Shown: one piece after another, positions 29,247-38,341 of the stretch
Layout of the letters: every line of letters starts with the position of its first letter
How positions within the stretch are numbered: position 1 is the first letter of the stretch
NCBI RefSeq assembly: GCF_000186865.1
Contig: NW_008705574.1
Coordinates: 675,337 to 732,081, forward strand
Reading direction: 5' to 3'
Length of the DNA: 56,745 nucleotides
Source of the DNA: Aureococcus anophagefferens
Taxonomy: Eukaryota; Sar; Pelagophyceae; Pelagomonadales; Pelagomonadaceae
Notes under the pieces: model-generated
What the model was told of the DNA's origin: nothing
Database searches by the model: none
Seen by the model: only the letters and a program-made list of their open reading frames with translations
Program-made: the position numbers and the translations under genes

Positions 29247-30260
29247 ATGCACGCGATGGCTGCCGGCGCGGCACACCTGCGACGCAGCGCGGCCCGGCGC
29301 CGTCGCGCCGCTGTGATGCTCCTCCTCGTGCTGGCGCGCGCGACCGCCACGAAACACACCTGCGTCGAGTGGCTGACCGTCTGCACGCCGCCGGGCTGCG
29401 ACGCGGGCAACGCGACGACGCTCGCCCACGCGCAACGCGGCGTGCGCGGGCGCGTCGTCACGATCCTCGGCGCCGACGCGACGATCGGCGCGATCACGAA
29501 CGCCGACGCGCCGAGTCGGGGGAACAAGCTGCGCATCGCGCGGCGGTATCTTTCGTCGCGGAAAGGCCCGCGCTGCGGCCACGTCGTCTTCGCGGACGCG
29601 TCCGACGTGATCGCGGGCGCGGGCGACGCGGCGACGGTCGGCGCCGCGCTCGACGCGTTGGCGCGCGGCGATCCCGCGGTCCTCGTCGCCTCCGGCGAGG
29701 CGAGCTGCTACGTCGGCGCGCCGTGCACGGCCCGCGACGCCGCGCTGCTGCTACGACAAAGCCCGGCGTTCCCGAACAGCGGCCTCTACGGCGGGCGGCC
29801 GGAGGCCGTGGCCGCGTTCCTCGACTTCGCCGTCGACGCCCTCGACGCCATGGCGGCGACGCGCGCGCCGCCCGCGGGCTTCCCCCTGGAGGACCGGTCC
29901 GGCCGCCTCGCCGCCCGCTGCTGCGACCAGTGCGCGCTCGGCGCCTACGCCCTCGCGCGGCCGGAGAGCGTCGTCGTCGACGCGAACGAGACGCTCTTCG
30001 GGTCCATGAAGCGCTTTTATGTCCTCGGCAAGCGGCGGGCGCCCTCGGACGACTGCCGGACCTTCGAGCCAAAACGGAAGCGCTTCGCGGCGGGCCCCGG
30101 CTTCCACTGCAGCGACGGCCGCAACTTCCGCCGCTTCGCCTGGGCCGGCGACCCGCCGGCGCTCGCCTTCGACGGGCGGACGCCGCCGCTCGTCGGCTGG
30201 CACGCGAACGGCGCGGCGTCGCGGCCGCTGCTCCGCGCGGCCGTCGCCTCCATCCCCTAG
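29247..30260 (+). CDS. PLOD/procollagen-glucosyltransferase-like glycosyltransferase
   Basis: 337 aa. A hydrophobic stretch near residues 22-34 (AVMLLLVLARATA) acts as signal or anchor. The domain resembles the glycosyltransferase part of lysyl hydroxylases (PLOD): KLRIARRYLSSRKG, HVVFADASDVIAG (a DxxD-type metal site), FPNSGLYGGRPEAVAAFL and a late VGWHANG that binds the metal/UDP. Such enzymes add glucose or galactose to hydroxylysine or other acceptors in the ER/Golgi. The acceptor is unknown. Several ATGs are possible (29247, 29256, 29315). The stop is 6 bp from that of the convergent transporter. Confidence 0.8.
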   Translation: MHAMAAGAAHLRRSAARRRRAAVMLLLVLARATATKHTCVEWLTVCTPPGCDAGNATTLAHAQRGVRGRVVTILGADATIGAITNADAPSRGNKLRIARRYLSSRKGPRCGHVVFADASDVIAGAGDAATVGAALDALARGDPAVLVASGEASCYVGAPCTARDAALLLRQSPAFPNSGLYGGRPEAVAAFLDFAVDALDAMAATRAPPAGFPLEDRSGRLAARCCDQCALGAYALARPESVVVDANETLFGSMKRFYVLGKRRAPSDDCRTFEPKRKRFAAGPGFHCSDGRNFRRFAWAGDPPALAFDGRTPPLVGWHANGAASRPLLRAAVASIP

Positions 30261-30266
30261 CGTACG

Positions 30267-31649
30267 TTACCCCGCGAGCTCGCAGAGGAGGCTGCCCGAG
30301 CCGCAGGCCGTGTGGGCGATGTCGTAGATCGTCGAGGACAGCGTCACGCCGATGAGGGCCGCGCCGACCACGACGGCGACGGCCAGCGCCGCGGCCGTCG
30401 GCGACGGGCACGCGTAGCCGAGGACGCGCTCGTGGTGCTTCAACAGGAGCAGCGCCGGCACCGCGAGCTGCGCCAGAGGCACGACGACCGCGCAGAGCAA
30501 CCGGACCAAACCGTCGAGGTCCGGCACGAAGAGGCTCAGCGCGACGGACGCCGCGAGGCCCGGCGCCGTCACGAGGGCCCAGGACGCGCAGCTCCGGACG
30601 TCGAAGGCGTCGAGGTCGAGCTTCGGGACGAGCGCGCGGCGGCACGCGCCGTTGACCGCGAGCGCGGCCAGGAGGTAGTCGAGTCCGCAGGCGACGAGGA
30701 GCAGGCCGTTGGCCGCGCGGCCAAGGATCGGCGCCGACGCCCCGAAGCCGTCGGTGACCGGGTCCGCGACGCGCCACGTGTCCCAGCGGAGCGGCGGCGC
30801 CAATCCGACGACGACGTAGATCGCGACCATGTAGGCCGTGGCGCCCGTCAGCGCCTTGGCCATCTCCTCGGGCGCGCGCATCTCGCGCATGACGTCGACG
30901 GTGACGAAGGCCGGCACGTAGACATAACCTATCGAACCCGCGGCGCCGAAGATCTCCGCCCACGTCGCGTCCGCGGCGGGCCACGGGCCGTAGCCGGCAT
31001 CGTCGTCGTCGTCGCCGTCCGCCCGCGTGCGGAGCACGGCGGCGACGATGCAGGCGACCTGTATGCAGCACATGGTCGACGTCGCCAGGGCGAGCGTCGA
31101 CGCGTGGCCGAAGCGGCGGCCGCTCTGCAGGACGACGAACGCGACGCCGACGAGCATCATCGTCCAGTAGAAGTGGCAGGCCAGCGACGCCGGCGGGCCC
31201 TTTGGGAACACGAGCCCCCGCAGGCTGTGGGCGCAGAAGACGAGCGCGCAGGGCATGAACAGCACCTGGTTCGCGAGGAGGAGGCCCCGGAAGAGCCTGC
31301 GCCCGGGCTCGCCCGCGAGCGCCTCGCCTACGTCGGCCATGTCGCTCATGGCGCCGTGCTCCGCGGCGAGCTCGACGACCTTGAGCTGGACGACGAGGGC
31401 GAGGCCGACGAAGACGACGAGGCACAGGGGGCCGCCGAGGTAGCCCAGCGTGCCGAAGATCCAGGACAGGAGCACCGTGCTCGAGCTCGTGGACCAGGTC
31501 GCCTGGATCGCCGCCGCGCGCACCCAGTGCATGCCGCCCTGGTCGCCGCTCGACACGCGGTCCGAGAGGAGCGTGTCCGCTCGCACGCGGTCCCCGAGCA
31601 GCGCGTACTCCTGGACCGACATGCCCGACTCGCGCGCAGAGGAATCCAT
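30267..31649 (-). CDS. AAAP-family amino-acid transporter-like protein
   Basis: 460 aa from ATG 31649. About ten to eleven hydrophobic helices follow a 40-residue cytosolic N-terminus. The first helix region (ATWSTSSSTVLLSWIFGTLGYLGGP) and the later FVTVDVMREMRAPEEMAKALTGATAYMVAIYVVVGLA stretch (read in parts) resemble amino-acid/auxin permeases, where the second is the conserved block around TM6-7. The substrate is unknown. An Asp-rich loop (DGDDDDDAGYG) lies between helices. Weak similarity to other permease families is possible. Its start is 168 bp from the divergent membrane-protein gene. Confidence 0.7.
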   Translation of the reverse strand: MDSSARESGMSVQEYALLGDRVRADTLLSDRVSSGDQGGMHWVRAAAIQATWSTSSSTVLLSWIFGTLGYLGGPLCLVVFVGLALVVQLKVVELAAEHGAMSDMADVGEALAGEPGRRLFRGLLLANQVLFMPCALVFCAHSLRGLVFPKGPPASLACHFYWTMMLVGVAFVVLQSGRRFGHASTLALATSTMCCIQVACIVAAVLRTRADGDDDDDAGYGPWPAADATWAEIFGAAGSIGYVYVPAFVTVDVMREMRAPEEMAKALTGATAYMVAIYVVVGLAPPLRWDTWRVADPVTDGFGASAPILGRAANGLLLVACGLDYLLAALAVNGACRRALVPKLDLDAFDVRSCASWALVTAPGLAASVALSLFVPDLDGLVRLLCAVVVPLAQLAVPALLLLKHHERVLGYACPSPTAAALAVAVVVGAALIGVTLSSTIYDIAHTACGSGSLLCELAG

Positions 31650-31745
31650 GGCCATGCGCAATCGAGTCGGGGCAGCAGCTGCCAAAAACCGCCAAAATTG
31701 AGGTCGATGAAGCGTTCGGGCTGCCCGACGATGGTCCATGAGGAG

Positions 31746-31833
31746 CGTGATTCCAGCTCTGCGATGCATTGGAACGACAGCTCAAACGAGGTGCGAACGT
31801 GATTCCAGCTCTCCGCGATGCGTCGGAACGATG
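31746..31833 (+). repeat. Imperfect direct repeat in a shared promoter region
   Basis: Two copies of a roughly 33-bp unit (cgtgattccagctct followed by gcgatgc and ggaacgat/c) start at 31746 and 31798, about 52 bp apart. The second copy overlaps the ATG at 31818. They may be a duplicated regulatory site or a plain local duplication. Confidence 0.75.
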
Positions 31834-32591
31834 AGTTTCGAGAGATCCTCTTGGCGCAGGACCGCAGCCGATTCTTGCGTGCCACGCGGGTGCTTGTCCC
31901 ATGCGCTGCCATCGCGGCGACGCTTTGCTTTTCGACTGCCAGAGCGCGCGCTCGCGCCTGCATCATCGGCGCGTGCTTCAGCGTCATCGAGAGCGCGACC
32001 TACTGGAAGAGCGGGCGCGATCCGTTCACGTCCGCGGACCAGTTCTACGCGAACGTCGTCTACGGAGCGCTCGCGCTCGACCGCTGGCAGCGCGCGTCGA
32101 CGTACGTGAGCTCGCTGCAGCGCGTGGCCCTGGGTCCGCTCACGATCTGGACCCTGGAAATCGTGGAGAATTACGCGCTCCTCCTCGCCTTCGGGCGGAA
32201 CACGGCCTGGTGCTACGCGGGATGCCATCCGTACGACGCGTTCCACGGCGCCGTCGACGTGTCCATGGCCCGGCTGTGGTGGGGCCTCGCGCTCGTCCTC
32301 GAGGTCGCGTATCCTCGGCTCGTCGTGCCGCTCGGCGCTAGCTTCGCGCCGCACGTCGATGTTTTCCTGGCCGCCACCGCGGTCGCGGTCGCCGGCCTCG
32401 CGGTCGCCGGCGCGCCGATCCCGCGGTACCCGCCCGCGCCGTCGACGTTCCCCAAGGGGCAGCTCGAAACCCGCGGCATCGCCCTCGTCGACTGCCGGGG
32501 CGCTTTCCCGAGGATCGTCGAGCTCGACCGCGGCGATCGACGGCCCCGCTACGACGTCGCGGGGCGGCGGCTCCTGCTAAGTGGAGACTAG
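31818..32591 (+). CDS. Multi-pass membrane protein of unknown function
   Basis: 257 aa. Four hydrophobic segments are visible (about residues 24-40, 44-62, 100-125 and 150-200). Between them is a conserved-looking loop with Trp, Cys and His (FGRNTAWCYAGCHPYDAFHG). The C-terminal 65 residues are soluble and basic/Pro-rich (IPRYPPAPSTFPKGQLETRG). No family is recognised. The stop codon abuts the stop of the convergent alanine-rich gene with no base between them. Confidence 0.65.
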   Translation: MRRNDEFREILLAQDRSRFLRATRVLVPCAAIAATLCFSTARARARACIIGACFSVIESATYWKSGRDPFTSADQFYANVVYGALALDRWQRASTYVSSLQRVALGPLTIWTLEIVENYALLLAFGRNTAWCYAGCHPYDAFHGAVDVSMARLWWGLALVLEVAYPRLVVPLGASFAPHVDVFLAATAVAVAGLAVAGAPIPRYPPAPSTFPKGQLETRGIALVDCRGAFPRIVELDRGDRRPRYDVAGRRLLLSGD

Positions 32592-34871
32592 TTACGGCCG
32601 CCACGCGTCCAGTTCCTGCTTGAGGAAGCCCTCGTAGTACTCGGCGACCTCCTCCTGCGTGATGACGCCCTGGTCGACGAGGACGATGCACTTGTCCGTG
32701 CAGGCCCGCTTGAGTTTCGCGAGCTCGTCCGGCGGCGGCGTCGGCCTCGGCGGCGCCTTCGCCTTGGGCGTCACGACGGGCGACGGCTTCGACGGCCGCG
32801 CGAAGGGGTTGAGGCCCCGGATCGACGCCGCGGCGGACTCGCGGGCCTTGTCGGCCGCGGACGCCGCGGCGCTCCCGAGCGCGTCCGCCGCCGACGCCGC
32901 GACGGCGCCGGGCACCGCGGCCGCCGCGGCCAGGGCGTCGTCCGCCGCGCTCTTGACGGCGTCCGCGGCGCCCGCGCGCGCGCGGTCTGCGGCGCCCTTG
33001 ACGGCGTCCGCCGCGCCCTTTTGCGCCTTCTCGGCCGCCGAGGACGCCGCGCTCCCGAGCGCGCCCGCGGCGGACGACGCGAGCGCGCCGGGCACCGCCG
33101 CCGCCGACGACAGCGCCGCGCCGGCGGCGGACTTGGCGGGCTTCGCGAAGGCCTCGACGACGAGCTTCCGCGGCAGGTCCCTGGCCCCCTCGACGACGGT
33201 TCCGGCGGACTCCGCGAGGGGCGCGACGACGGCCTTCTTGAGCACGTCGCCCGGCACCGCCGCGGCCCGCGCCGCCGCGGCCCGGGCCGCGTCGCCCGCC
33301 GCCTTCGCCGCGGCCGCGCGTTGTTCCTCGCGCCGCGCCGCCGCCGCGAGCCGCCGCTGCTCCGCGACGCTCGCGGCCGCCTCGGCGCGCTTCGCGCGCG
33401 CGCGCTCCGCCTCCGCGGCGGCCTTCTTCGCGGCGTCCGCCGCGGCCTCCTTCACCAGATCCGTCGCCACGCGGCCGACGGCCGTCGCGCCCCGGCCGAC
33501 GGCGCTCGCCGCGACCGTCGTCAGGTCGCCCGCGGCGCCCGCGGCCTTCTGCCCGATCGCCTCGAGCGGCGTCGGCGGCGGCTTCGTCGCCGAGGGCGCG
33601 CGTGTCGGCGGCGCGGGCGCCGCGCCGCCCCCGAGCAAATCGAGCTCGTCGATGAGCTTCTCCGCGGCCGCGACGGCGGCCGCGTCGAGCGACGCTTCCT
33701 CGATGGCTCGCGCTTCTTCGCGCTCGAGTTGCTCGAGCTCGGCCTTGGCCGCCGCCTCGCGCTGCCGCGCTTCTTCGATGGCCTGCTTCGCGGCCTCGTT
33801 CCGTTCGAGCTCCGCTTCCAGCGCTTTCGCATCTTCCTCTCGTCGCGCCTCCTCGGCCGCCTTCGCCGCGGCGGCTTGCTCTTCCGCCGCCTTCGCCGCC
33901 GCGGCCTGCTCTTTCGCCGCCTTCGCCGCCGCGGCCTGCTCTTCGGCCGCCTTCGCCTTCTCTTCGGCCGCCTTCGCCGCGGCGGCCTGCTCTTCGGCCG
34001 CCTTCGCCGACGCGGCTTGCTCTTCGGCCGCCTTCGCCGCGGCGGCCTGCTCTTCCGCCGCCTTCGCCGCGGCGGCCTGCTCTTCCGCCGCCTTCGCCGC
34101 CGCGGCCTGCTCTTCGGCCGCCTTCGCCGCGGCCTCCTCTTCGGCCGCCTTCACCGCGGCGGCCTTCTCTTCGGCCGCCTTCGCCGCCGCGGCTTCCTCT
34201 TCGGCAGCCTTCGCCGCCGCGGCCTTCTCTTCGGCAGCCTTCGCCGCGGCGGCCTTCTCTTCGGCAGCCTTCACCGCGGCGGCTTGCTCTTCGGCCGCCT
34301 TCGCCGCCGCGGTCTTCTCTTCGGCAGCCTTCGCCGCGGCGGCCTTCTCTTCGGCAGCCTTCGTCGCGGCGGCTTGCTCTTCGGCCGCCTTCGCCGCCGC
34401 GGCTTCGCGCTTCCGGGCCTCCTCGGCCGCCTTGGCTTCTGCCGCTTCGCGCTGCCGTGCCTCCGCCGCGTCCGCCGCGGCCTTCGCCGCCGCGCCGCGC
34501 GCCTCCTCCGCGGTCATCGGCGTCGCCTCGGAGACTCGCGCCGTCGCGGCCGCGGTCCAAGCGGCCTCGCGACGCCGCTGCGCCTCCGCCGCCGACTCCC
34601 ACTCCTGCTGGCCGGCGTTGGCGTCTCGGAGCTGCCGGCGCCTCTCCGCTGTGTCTTCCGGCGTCGGCGCTGCGCGGAGCGCGCGAAGGCGGCGCCGACA
34701 GGATCGCAGCAGGTTCGTCGTGCGGGGAAAGGCCTCGACGAGGCGCTCCTTGACGCTGGCGTCGAGCGCGACGATGCGACGCTGCGGCAACGGCATCGGC
34801 GGCGGCACAAAGGCCGACGCGACCGCGACGAGGATGACAGCCGTCCGCATTGCGGAGCGTGTCGAGCGCAT
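32592..34871 (-). CDS. Plastid-targeted alanine-rich repeat protein (LEA-like)
   Basis: 759 aa from ATG 34871 (752 from ATG 34850). MRTAVILVAVASA followed by FVPPPMPLP is a textbook stramenopile plastid presequence. Residues about 130-345 are some 19 copies of a decapeptide, KAAEE(K/Q)AAAA, which should form one long, charged alpha helix. A second Ala-rich region (about 400-690) is built from amphipathic 11-residue-like units (AADAVKGAADRARAG, ASAADALGSAAASAADKA), as in LEA or perilipin-like proteins. The C-terminal 55 residues look folded and differ (LKRACTDKCIVLVDQGVITQ, EEVAEYYEGFLKQELDAW). A structural or stress role at a plastid membrane is inference. It lies 98 bp downstream of the sulfotransferase on the same strand. 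Confidence 0.85.
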   Translation of the reverse strand: MRSTRSAMRTAVILVAVASAFVPPPMPLPQRRIVALDASVKERLVEAFPRTTNLLRSCRRRLRALRAAPTPEDTAERRRQLRDANAGQQEWESAAEAQRRREAAWTAAATARVSEATPMTAEEARGAAAKAAADAAEARQREAAEAKAAEEARKREAAAAKAAEEQAAATKAAEEKAAAAKAAEEKTAAAKAAEEQAAAVKAAEEKAAAAKAAEEKAAAAKAAEEEAAAAKAAEEKAAAVKAAEEEAAAKAAEEQAAAAKAAEEQAAAAKAAEEQAAAAKAAEEQAASAKAAEEQAAAAKAAEEKAKAAEEQAAAAKAAKEQAAAAKAAEEQAAAAKAAEEARREEDAKALEAELERNEAAKQAIEEARQREAAAKAELEQLEREEARAIEEASLDAAAVAAAEKLIDELDLLGGGAAPAPPTRAPSATKPPPTPLEAIGQKAAGAAGDLTTVAASAVGRGATAVGRVATDLVKEAAADAAKKAAAEAERARAKRAEAAASVAEQRRLAAAARREEQRAAAAKAAGDAARAAAARAAAVPGDVLKKAVVAPLAESAGTVVEGARDLPRKLVVEAFAKPAKSAAGAALSSAAAVPGALASSAAGALGSAASSAAEKAQKGAADAVKGAADRARAGAADAVKSAADDALAAAAAVPGAVAASAADALGSAAASAADKARESAAASIRGLNPFARPSKPSPVVTPKAKAPPRPTPPPDELAKLKRACTDKCIVLVDQGVITQEEVAEYYEGFLKQELDAWRP
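33845..34410 (-). repeat. 30-bp tandem repeat inside the alanine-rich gene
   Basis: About 19 copies of a 30-bp unit encoding KAAEExAAAx, with two shortened copies (27 and 21 bp) that keep the frame. Copies differ mainly at the third codon base and at the sixth residue (K, Q or E). Confidence 0.95.
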
Positions 34872-34969
34872 CGCGTCACGGCCCGATCTCAGCGCGCGAG
34901 CCAGGTCGACTTTGAACTCATGTTGAAGGATCGCAAGCATACGTACGGAAGCCGTCGGCACGTTCATCC

Positions 34970-36008
34970 CTAGGGCTCCCGCGCGTCGCCGTCGGGCAGG
35001 AGCCGCGGCGCGACCTCGGGGCAGCCCGCGGCGCGGAGCGCCGCGGCCGCGGCCGCGTCGTCGGCGAAGAAGCCGTCCGTGCCGTTGCCGTTGCGGACGA
35101 GGTCGGTCGTGAGCTTCGAACGCCGCCGTGTCCCGCGCGCCGACGAAGGCCACGAGGTCCGCGAGGACCGCGTCCGCGCCGTCGCCGACGACGTCCTCGT
35201 AGGCGACGACGCGCAGTCGGTCGCGCGGCACCGCGGCGGCGACGCGAACGAGGGCCGCGCGGGCCCGGAGGATGCCCCGGCAGCTCGCGCCGAGGTAGGC
35301 GACGTCGGCCCGCGGCCGCGCGCGGGACCGCGGCTTCGCGCCCGCGCGCGCCGCGGCGCCGACGGTCGCGCCGTACGTTCGTCCGCCGTAGATTTTCGAG
35401 GCTTCGTGGTCGACGTTCTTCCGCTGCAAGGACGCGACCTGGGCCAGCAGGTGGCGCCGGTGGAGCACGACGAAGCGAACGTCCGTCGACGCGGCCCAGG
35501 CCGCGAGGGCCGCCCCGGCGGCCGACGTCCGCGCGCCCTGCGTGTGCGGGAACCACTTGAAGCCGACGGCGCAGCACTTCCGCGTGCCGCAGAAGCGGTA
35601 GCCGTCGAAGCGGCGCCACCACGTCGCCCGCAGCGTCTCCAGGGCGCGCGCCGCGGCCGCGTCGGCCGCCGCGGCGGGAAACCAGTCCCTCGCGCCGGAG
35701 AACATGGCGTCGACGGCGCCGCCGGCCGCGGCGCCCACGGCGTCGCCGCACGCGCCGTCGCGGTCGCCGCGCTCGCACGCGCCGCCCCAGTCCGGGTGCA
35801 TGAGCTCGCCGCGCGCGCAGATCTCTCTGTGCGAGTTGAGCATCTTCACGAGGAAGGAGCTCCCGGTCCGCGCGTACGACAGGACCAGGAAGTGGCTCCG
35901 CGTGGCGCACTTCGAGCGGCGCGTCTCGTTGAGCTCGCAGTGCATGTGGGCGACGCCGCAGCGCGCGAGCGCCCAGAGCGCGACGACCGCGCGGCATGCA
36001 CGACGCAT
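34970..36008 (-). CDS. Secretory-pathway sulfotransferase, frameshifted near its 3' end
   Basis: About 345 aa if one surplus base near 35118 is allowed for. A signal/anchor (RAVVALWALARCGVAHMHC) is followed by the PAPS 5'-phosphosulfate loop FLVLSYARTGSSFLVKMLNS. The 3'-phosphate motif is FVVLHRRHLLAQVASLQRK. Both match carbohydrate/Stf0-like sulfotransferases. The later LRVVAYEDVVGD and the end TDLVRNGNGTDGFFADD are also typical. The frame shifts from DTAAF to SKLTTDLVRNGNG, so the gene is either disrupted or misread there. The true stop is TAG at 34972-34970. The substrate is unknown. Confidence 0.8.
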
Positions 36009-36331
36009 CCTACGCCATCGACGTCGCGCCGCGCGGGCGCCGGATTGCAGCAAAGAGGGCTGCCTATCTCATCACCATCGCGGCACCAAGGATGCAACTA
36101 GTCGGGCATCCCCTTCAATAACTTGGTCAACGAGTCAAACTGTACTGATCTTGCGGCGTTAACGTTATAGTTTCGGCTGCGAGCTTGAGGCATGCGCCGG
36201 TGAGAGCGGAAAGCAGGCGCGCCGGACCATCCGCGGACTCTCGCGACGACGCGCGCTCCAAAAAGCTTCTCGCAGCAAAGTGAAGAGCTCGCCGCCTCGC
36301 GACCCAACCCACGTACCACCTCCACACAACA
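36009..36331. other. Shared upstream region of sulfotransferase and beta-rich protein genes
   Basis: 323 bp of lower GC content between divergent starts, with no gene seen. It probably carries both promoters. The strongly expressed type of the right-hand gene is unproven. Confidence 0.5.
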
Positions 36332-37520
36332 ATGCGTGCGTACCTCCCCATGTCCCCCGCACCGCCCACTCATTCGAGCCACGCACCGCGCCACGACCCC
36401 CGCAGACACGCTCATCGTCGCCCTCGTCGCGCTCGTCGGTACGGCCTCGGCGGGCAAGTACGAAAAGTTCGAGGCGCGGCGCCCGCGTCCGACGGTCAAC
36501 GTCAAGCTCAGAACCCGGGCGGAGGCCGCCCCCCCCCCCCCCTCCGCCCTGGGTCCTCGGCGGGCTCGCGGGGAACCTCGGCGCGCGCGCAGGTGAACAT
36601 CAAGGAAGCGTCCCTCTTGTCCGTCGAGGCGACGAACCTCGAGGGCGAGGTCGAGACGCGGATCTCGGACCAGATCGCGGCCGGCGCGACGTACGACCAG
36701 AACAGCGCCCAGTTCGCGCCCAAGGCGCTCTTCACGCGCTGGACGGCCAAGGGCAGCGACCCCCTCGAGGTGACGGGGACCTTCAACATCGCGGACCAAT
36801 CCGCCGAGGTCGACGTCAAGTACGAGAAGTTGGGCTCGAAGTTCGGCGTCAACTTCAACTCCGCGCGCAGCTCGCTCATCACGGCCGCCCGGACGTCCCG
36901 CGACTTCAGCGTCGAGGGCCGCAACGTCAACGTCGCGCCGTCCTACAACTTCGTCACGGGCGTCTCGTCCGTTAAGTCGAAGCTCGCGCTCACCAGGGCA
37001 GGAAAAGAGAGCGAACTTCCCAACTTCAAAGGCTTCGATCTCGGCCGTTTTCCACTCGTTTCGGCTGATTTTTGGACGAGCGATCATCTCTCGGACGGTC
37101 TCGAAGCATGGATGCTTTTTCCGGAACGCGCGCGCGCGGAACACTCATGTTGAAGCGAACTTGAATCACTATTTTCCTGCCCAGGCGCTCACGTCCGACA
37201 CGTCCGTCGAGCTCGCGCTCGACTCCGCCGACGTCGCCGACCGCGACGCGCTCCAGAGCGTCGTGTGCATCGACCACAGCTTCAACGGCAAGAACTCCAT
37301 CAAGCACACCTTCGCGCTCAACTCGGGCGTGTCGACCTACGAGTACAAGCGCAAGCTCGGCGGCGACGCCGCGCTCTCCGTCGCGGCGCACCCGGGCAAG
37401 TCCGTCGAGATCGAGTGGGACGAGGTCGGCACCACGGGCCTCTGGACGACCAACGTCCGGTTGCCCTGGGGCAAGCCCGACCGCGCCCAAGTGTCCTTCA
37501 AGCGCAAGTTCCGGCTCTAG
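36332..37520 (+). CDS. Signal-peptide-bearing beta-strand-rich (porin-like) protein
   Basis: Proposed exons 36332-36335, 36406-36494, 36593-36985 and 37185-37520 give 273 aa. The four-base first exon (ATGC) joins to a fine signal peptide, M-HTLIVALVALVGTASA, followed by GKYEKFEARR. The remaining 250 residues alternate polar and hydrophobic strands (VNIKEASLLSVEATNLEGEV, HSFNGKNSIKHTFALNSGVS, STYEYKRKLGGDAALSVAA) and end in VSFKRKFRL, like the closing strand of a beta barrel. A plastid-envelope or secreted barrel is possible; no family is confirmed. All three intron lengths fit the frame. The IE intron (36986-37184) joins KSKLAL to TSDTSVEL. Confidence 0.75.
36336..36405 (+). other. Proposed intron directly after the start codon (70 nt)
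   Basis: GTGCGTACC donor follows ATGC, and the acceptor is CCCCCGCAG. The frame works (70 is 1 mod 3) and the junction creates a signal peptide that otherwise has no ATG. Confidence 0.5.
36495..36592 (+). other. 98-nt intron with poly-C tract and hairpin
   Basis: GT-AG; joins RRPRPT to VNIKEAS in frame. It contains a run of 14 C (36529-36542) inside an inverted repeat GGGCGGAGG / CCTCCGCCC (36519-36525 region and 36541-36549). The exon sequence just after the acceptor (gtgaacatcaag) resembles that at the donor (gtcaacgtcaag), a possible trace of a target duplication. Confidence 0.7.
36994..37184 (+). mobile_element. Introner element, family A, 191 bp, in beta-rich protein gene
   Basis: Ends CAGGGCAGGAAAAGAG and ATTTTCCTGCCCAG. 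Exact 8-bp duplication GCGCTCAC (36986-36993 and 37185-37192). The intron is 36986-37184, 199 nt, with a GC donor from the duplication and an AG acceptor from the element. It is sense to the gene. Confidence 0.96.
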
Positions 37521-37645
37521 CGCGCCGCGGCGACGACCCCGCCGCGGCCTCCGAACTCGACGTCGCCTTCCGGCGCCGCGCCGGGGCGCGAGACTACGTA
37601 CGGTGGATTCCTGGTTACGACCGGGCTTGCGCGCGCGCCCCGCGC

Positions 37646-38341
37646 TCAGTAGGCCTTGCCCATGCCCTCCTCGAAGTTGGCCACCGGCATGGGCGCCTCC
37701 TCCTTGGGCTCGAGGATCGTGACGACGTCCGCGAGCGTGTTCTTCGGGCCCGTCTTGCCGCTCGCGTCGTGGGGGAGCATGATGCTCACCTTGACGCCGA
37801 GGACGCCCTGGCGCATGAGCACGTGGCGCACGGCGCTGTCGACGTACTCGCGCTTGGAGTGGCCGGTTTTGATCATGTAGCCGTCGGTGAACTTCATCGC
37901 CTTGGCGCGCTGCGCCCGCAGCTTGCCGGAGACGACGACCTCGACGCCCTTGGCGCCCGACTCCATGACGAAGCGGACGACGCCGTAGCACGCGCGGCGC
38001 ACCGCGAGGCCGCCGAGGAGCTTGTACTTGAGCGACTCGGCCTGCGCCTGCGCGCAGAGGCCGCGGTTCGCGACGCGCTCCGCGTAGAGCTCGACGGCGC
38101 CGTCCTGGAAGTGGAAGCGCTTTTGCACCACGGACGTGAGCTCGCGGATGCGTTGGCCCTTCTCGCCGAGCACGTTCTGCGTCCGCGTCGCGCGGATGAT
38201 GATCTCCGTGCGGAGCGGCGTCACGCGGACCTCGACGCCCGCGTAGCCGTCCTCGGCGAGCTCGCGCGTGAGCAGCTCGTTGAGCTCGGCGTAGAAGAGG
38301 CCGTCGGCGACGAACTTGCGCTTCTTGGAGATGGTCGCCAT
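37646..38341 (-). CDS. RPS3: 40S ribosomal protein S3 (uS3)
   Basis: 231 aa, single exon, from ATG 38341 ([20 protein letters not shown]). The type-2 KH domain carries [19 protein letters not shown] with the GxxG loop. The C-terminal domain holds [51 protein letters not shown] and [14 protein letters not shown]. The sequence is near full length for eukaryotic uS3 and very close to other eukaryotes. It sits at the mRNA entry channel of the small subunit. Confidence 0.98.
   Translation of the reverse strand: MATISKKRKFVADGLFYAELNELLTRELAEDGYAGVEVRVTPLRTEIIIRATRTQNVLGEKGQRIRELTSVVQKRFHFQDGAVELYAERVANRGLCAQAQAESLKYKLLGGLAVRRACYGVVRFVMESGAKGVEVVVSGKLRAQRAKAMKFTDGYMIKTGHSKREYVDSAVRHVLMRQGVLGVKVSIMLPHDASGKTGPKNTLADVVTILEPKEEAPMPVANFEEGMGKAY

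Noticed and set aside
33845..34410. The 30-bp repeats as a CRISPR-like or satellite array.
   Set aside because: They lie in frame inside a coding sequence, have no spacers, and vary mostly at synonymous sites.
32592..36053. A single 1,153-codon minus-strand open frame suggesting one large fusion protein.
   Set aside because: It joins a sulfotransferase to a protein with its own perfect plastid presequence and start codon. The sulfotransferase frame ends at its own TAG (34972-34970) after a one-base shift. The join is a high-GC artefact.
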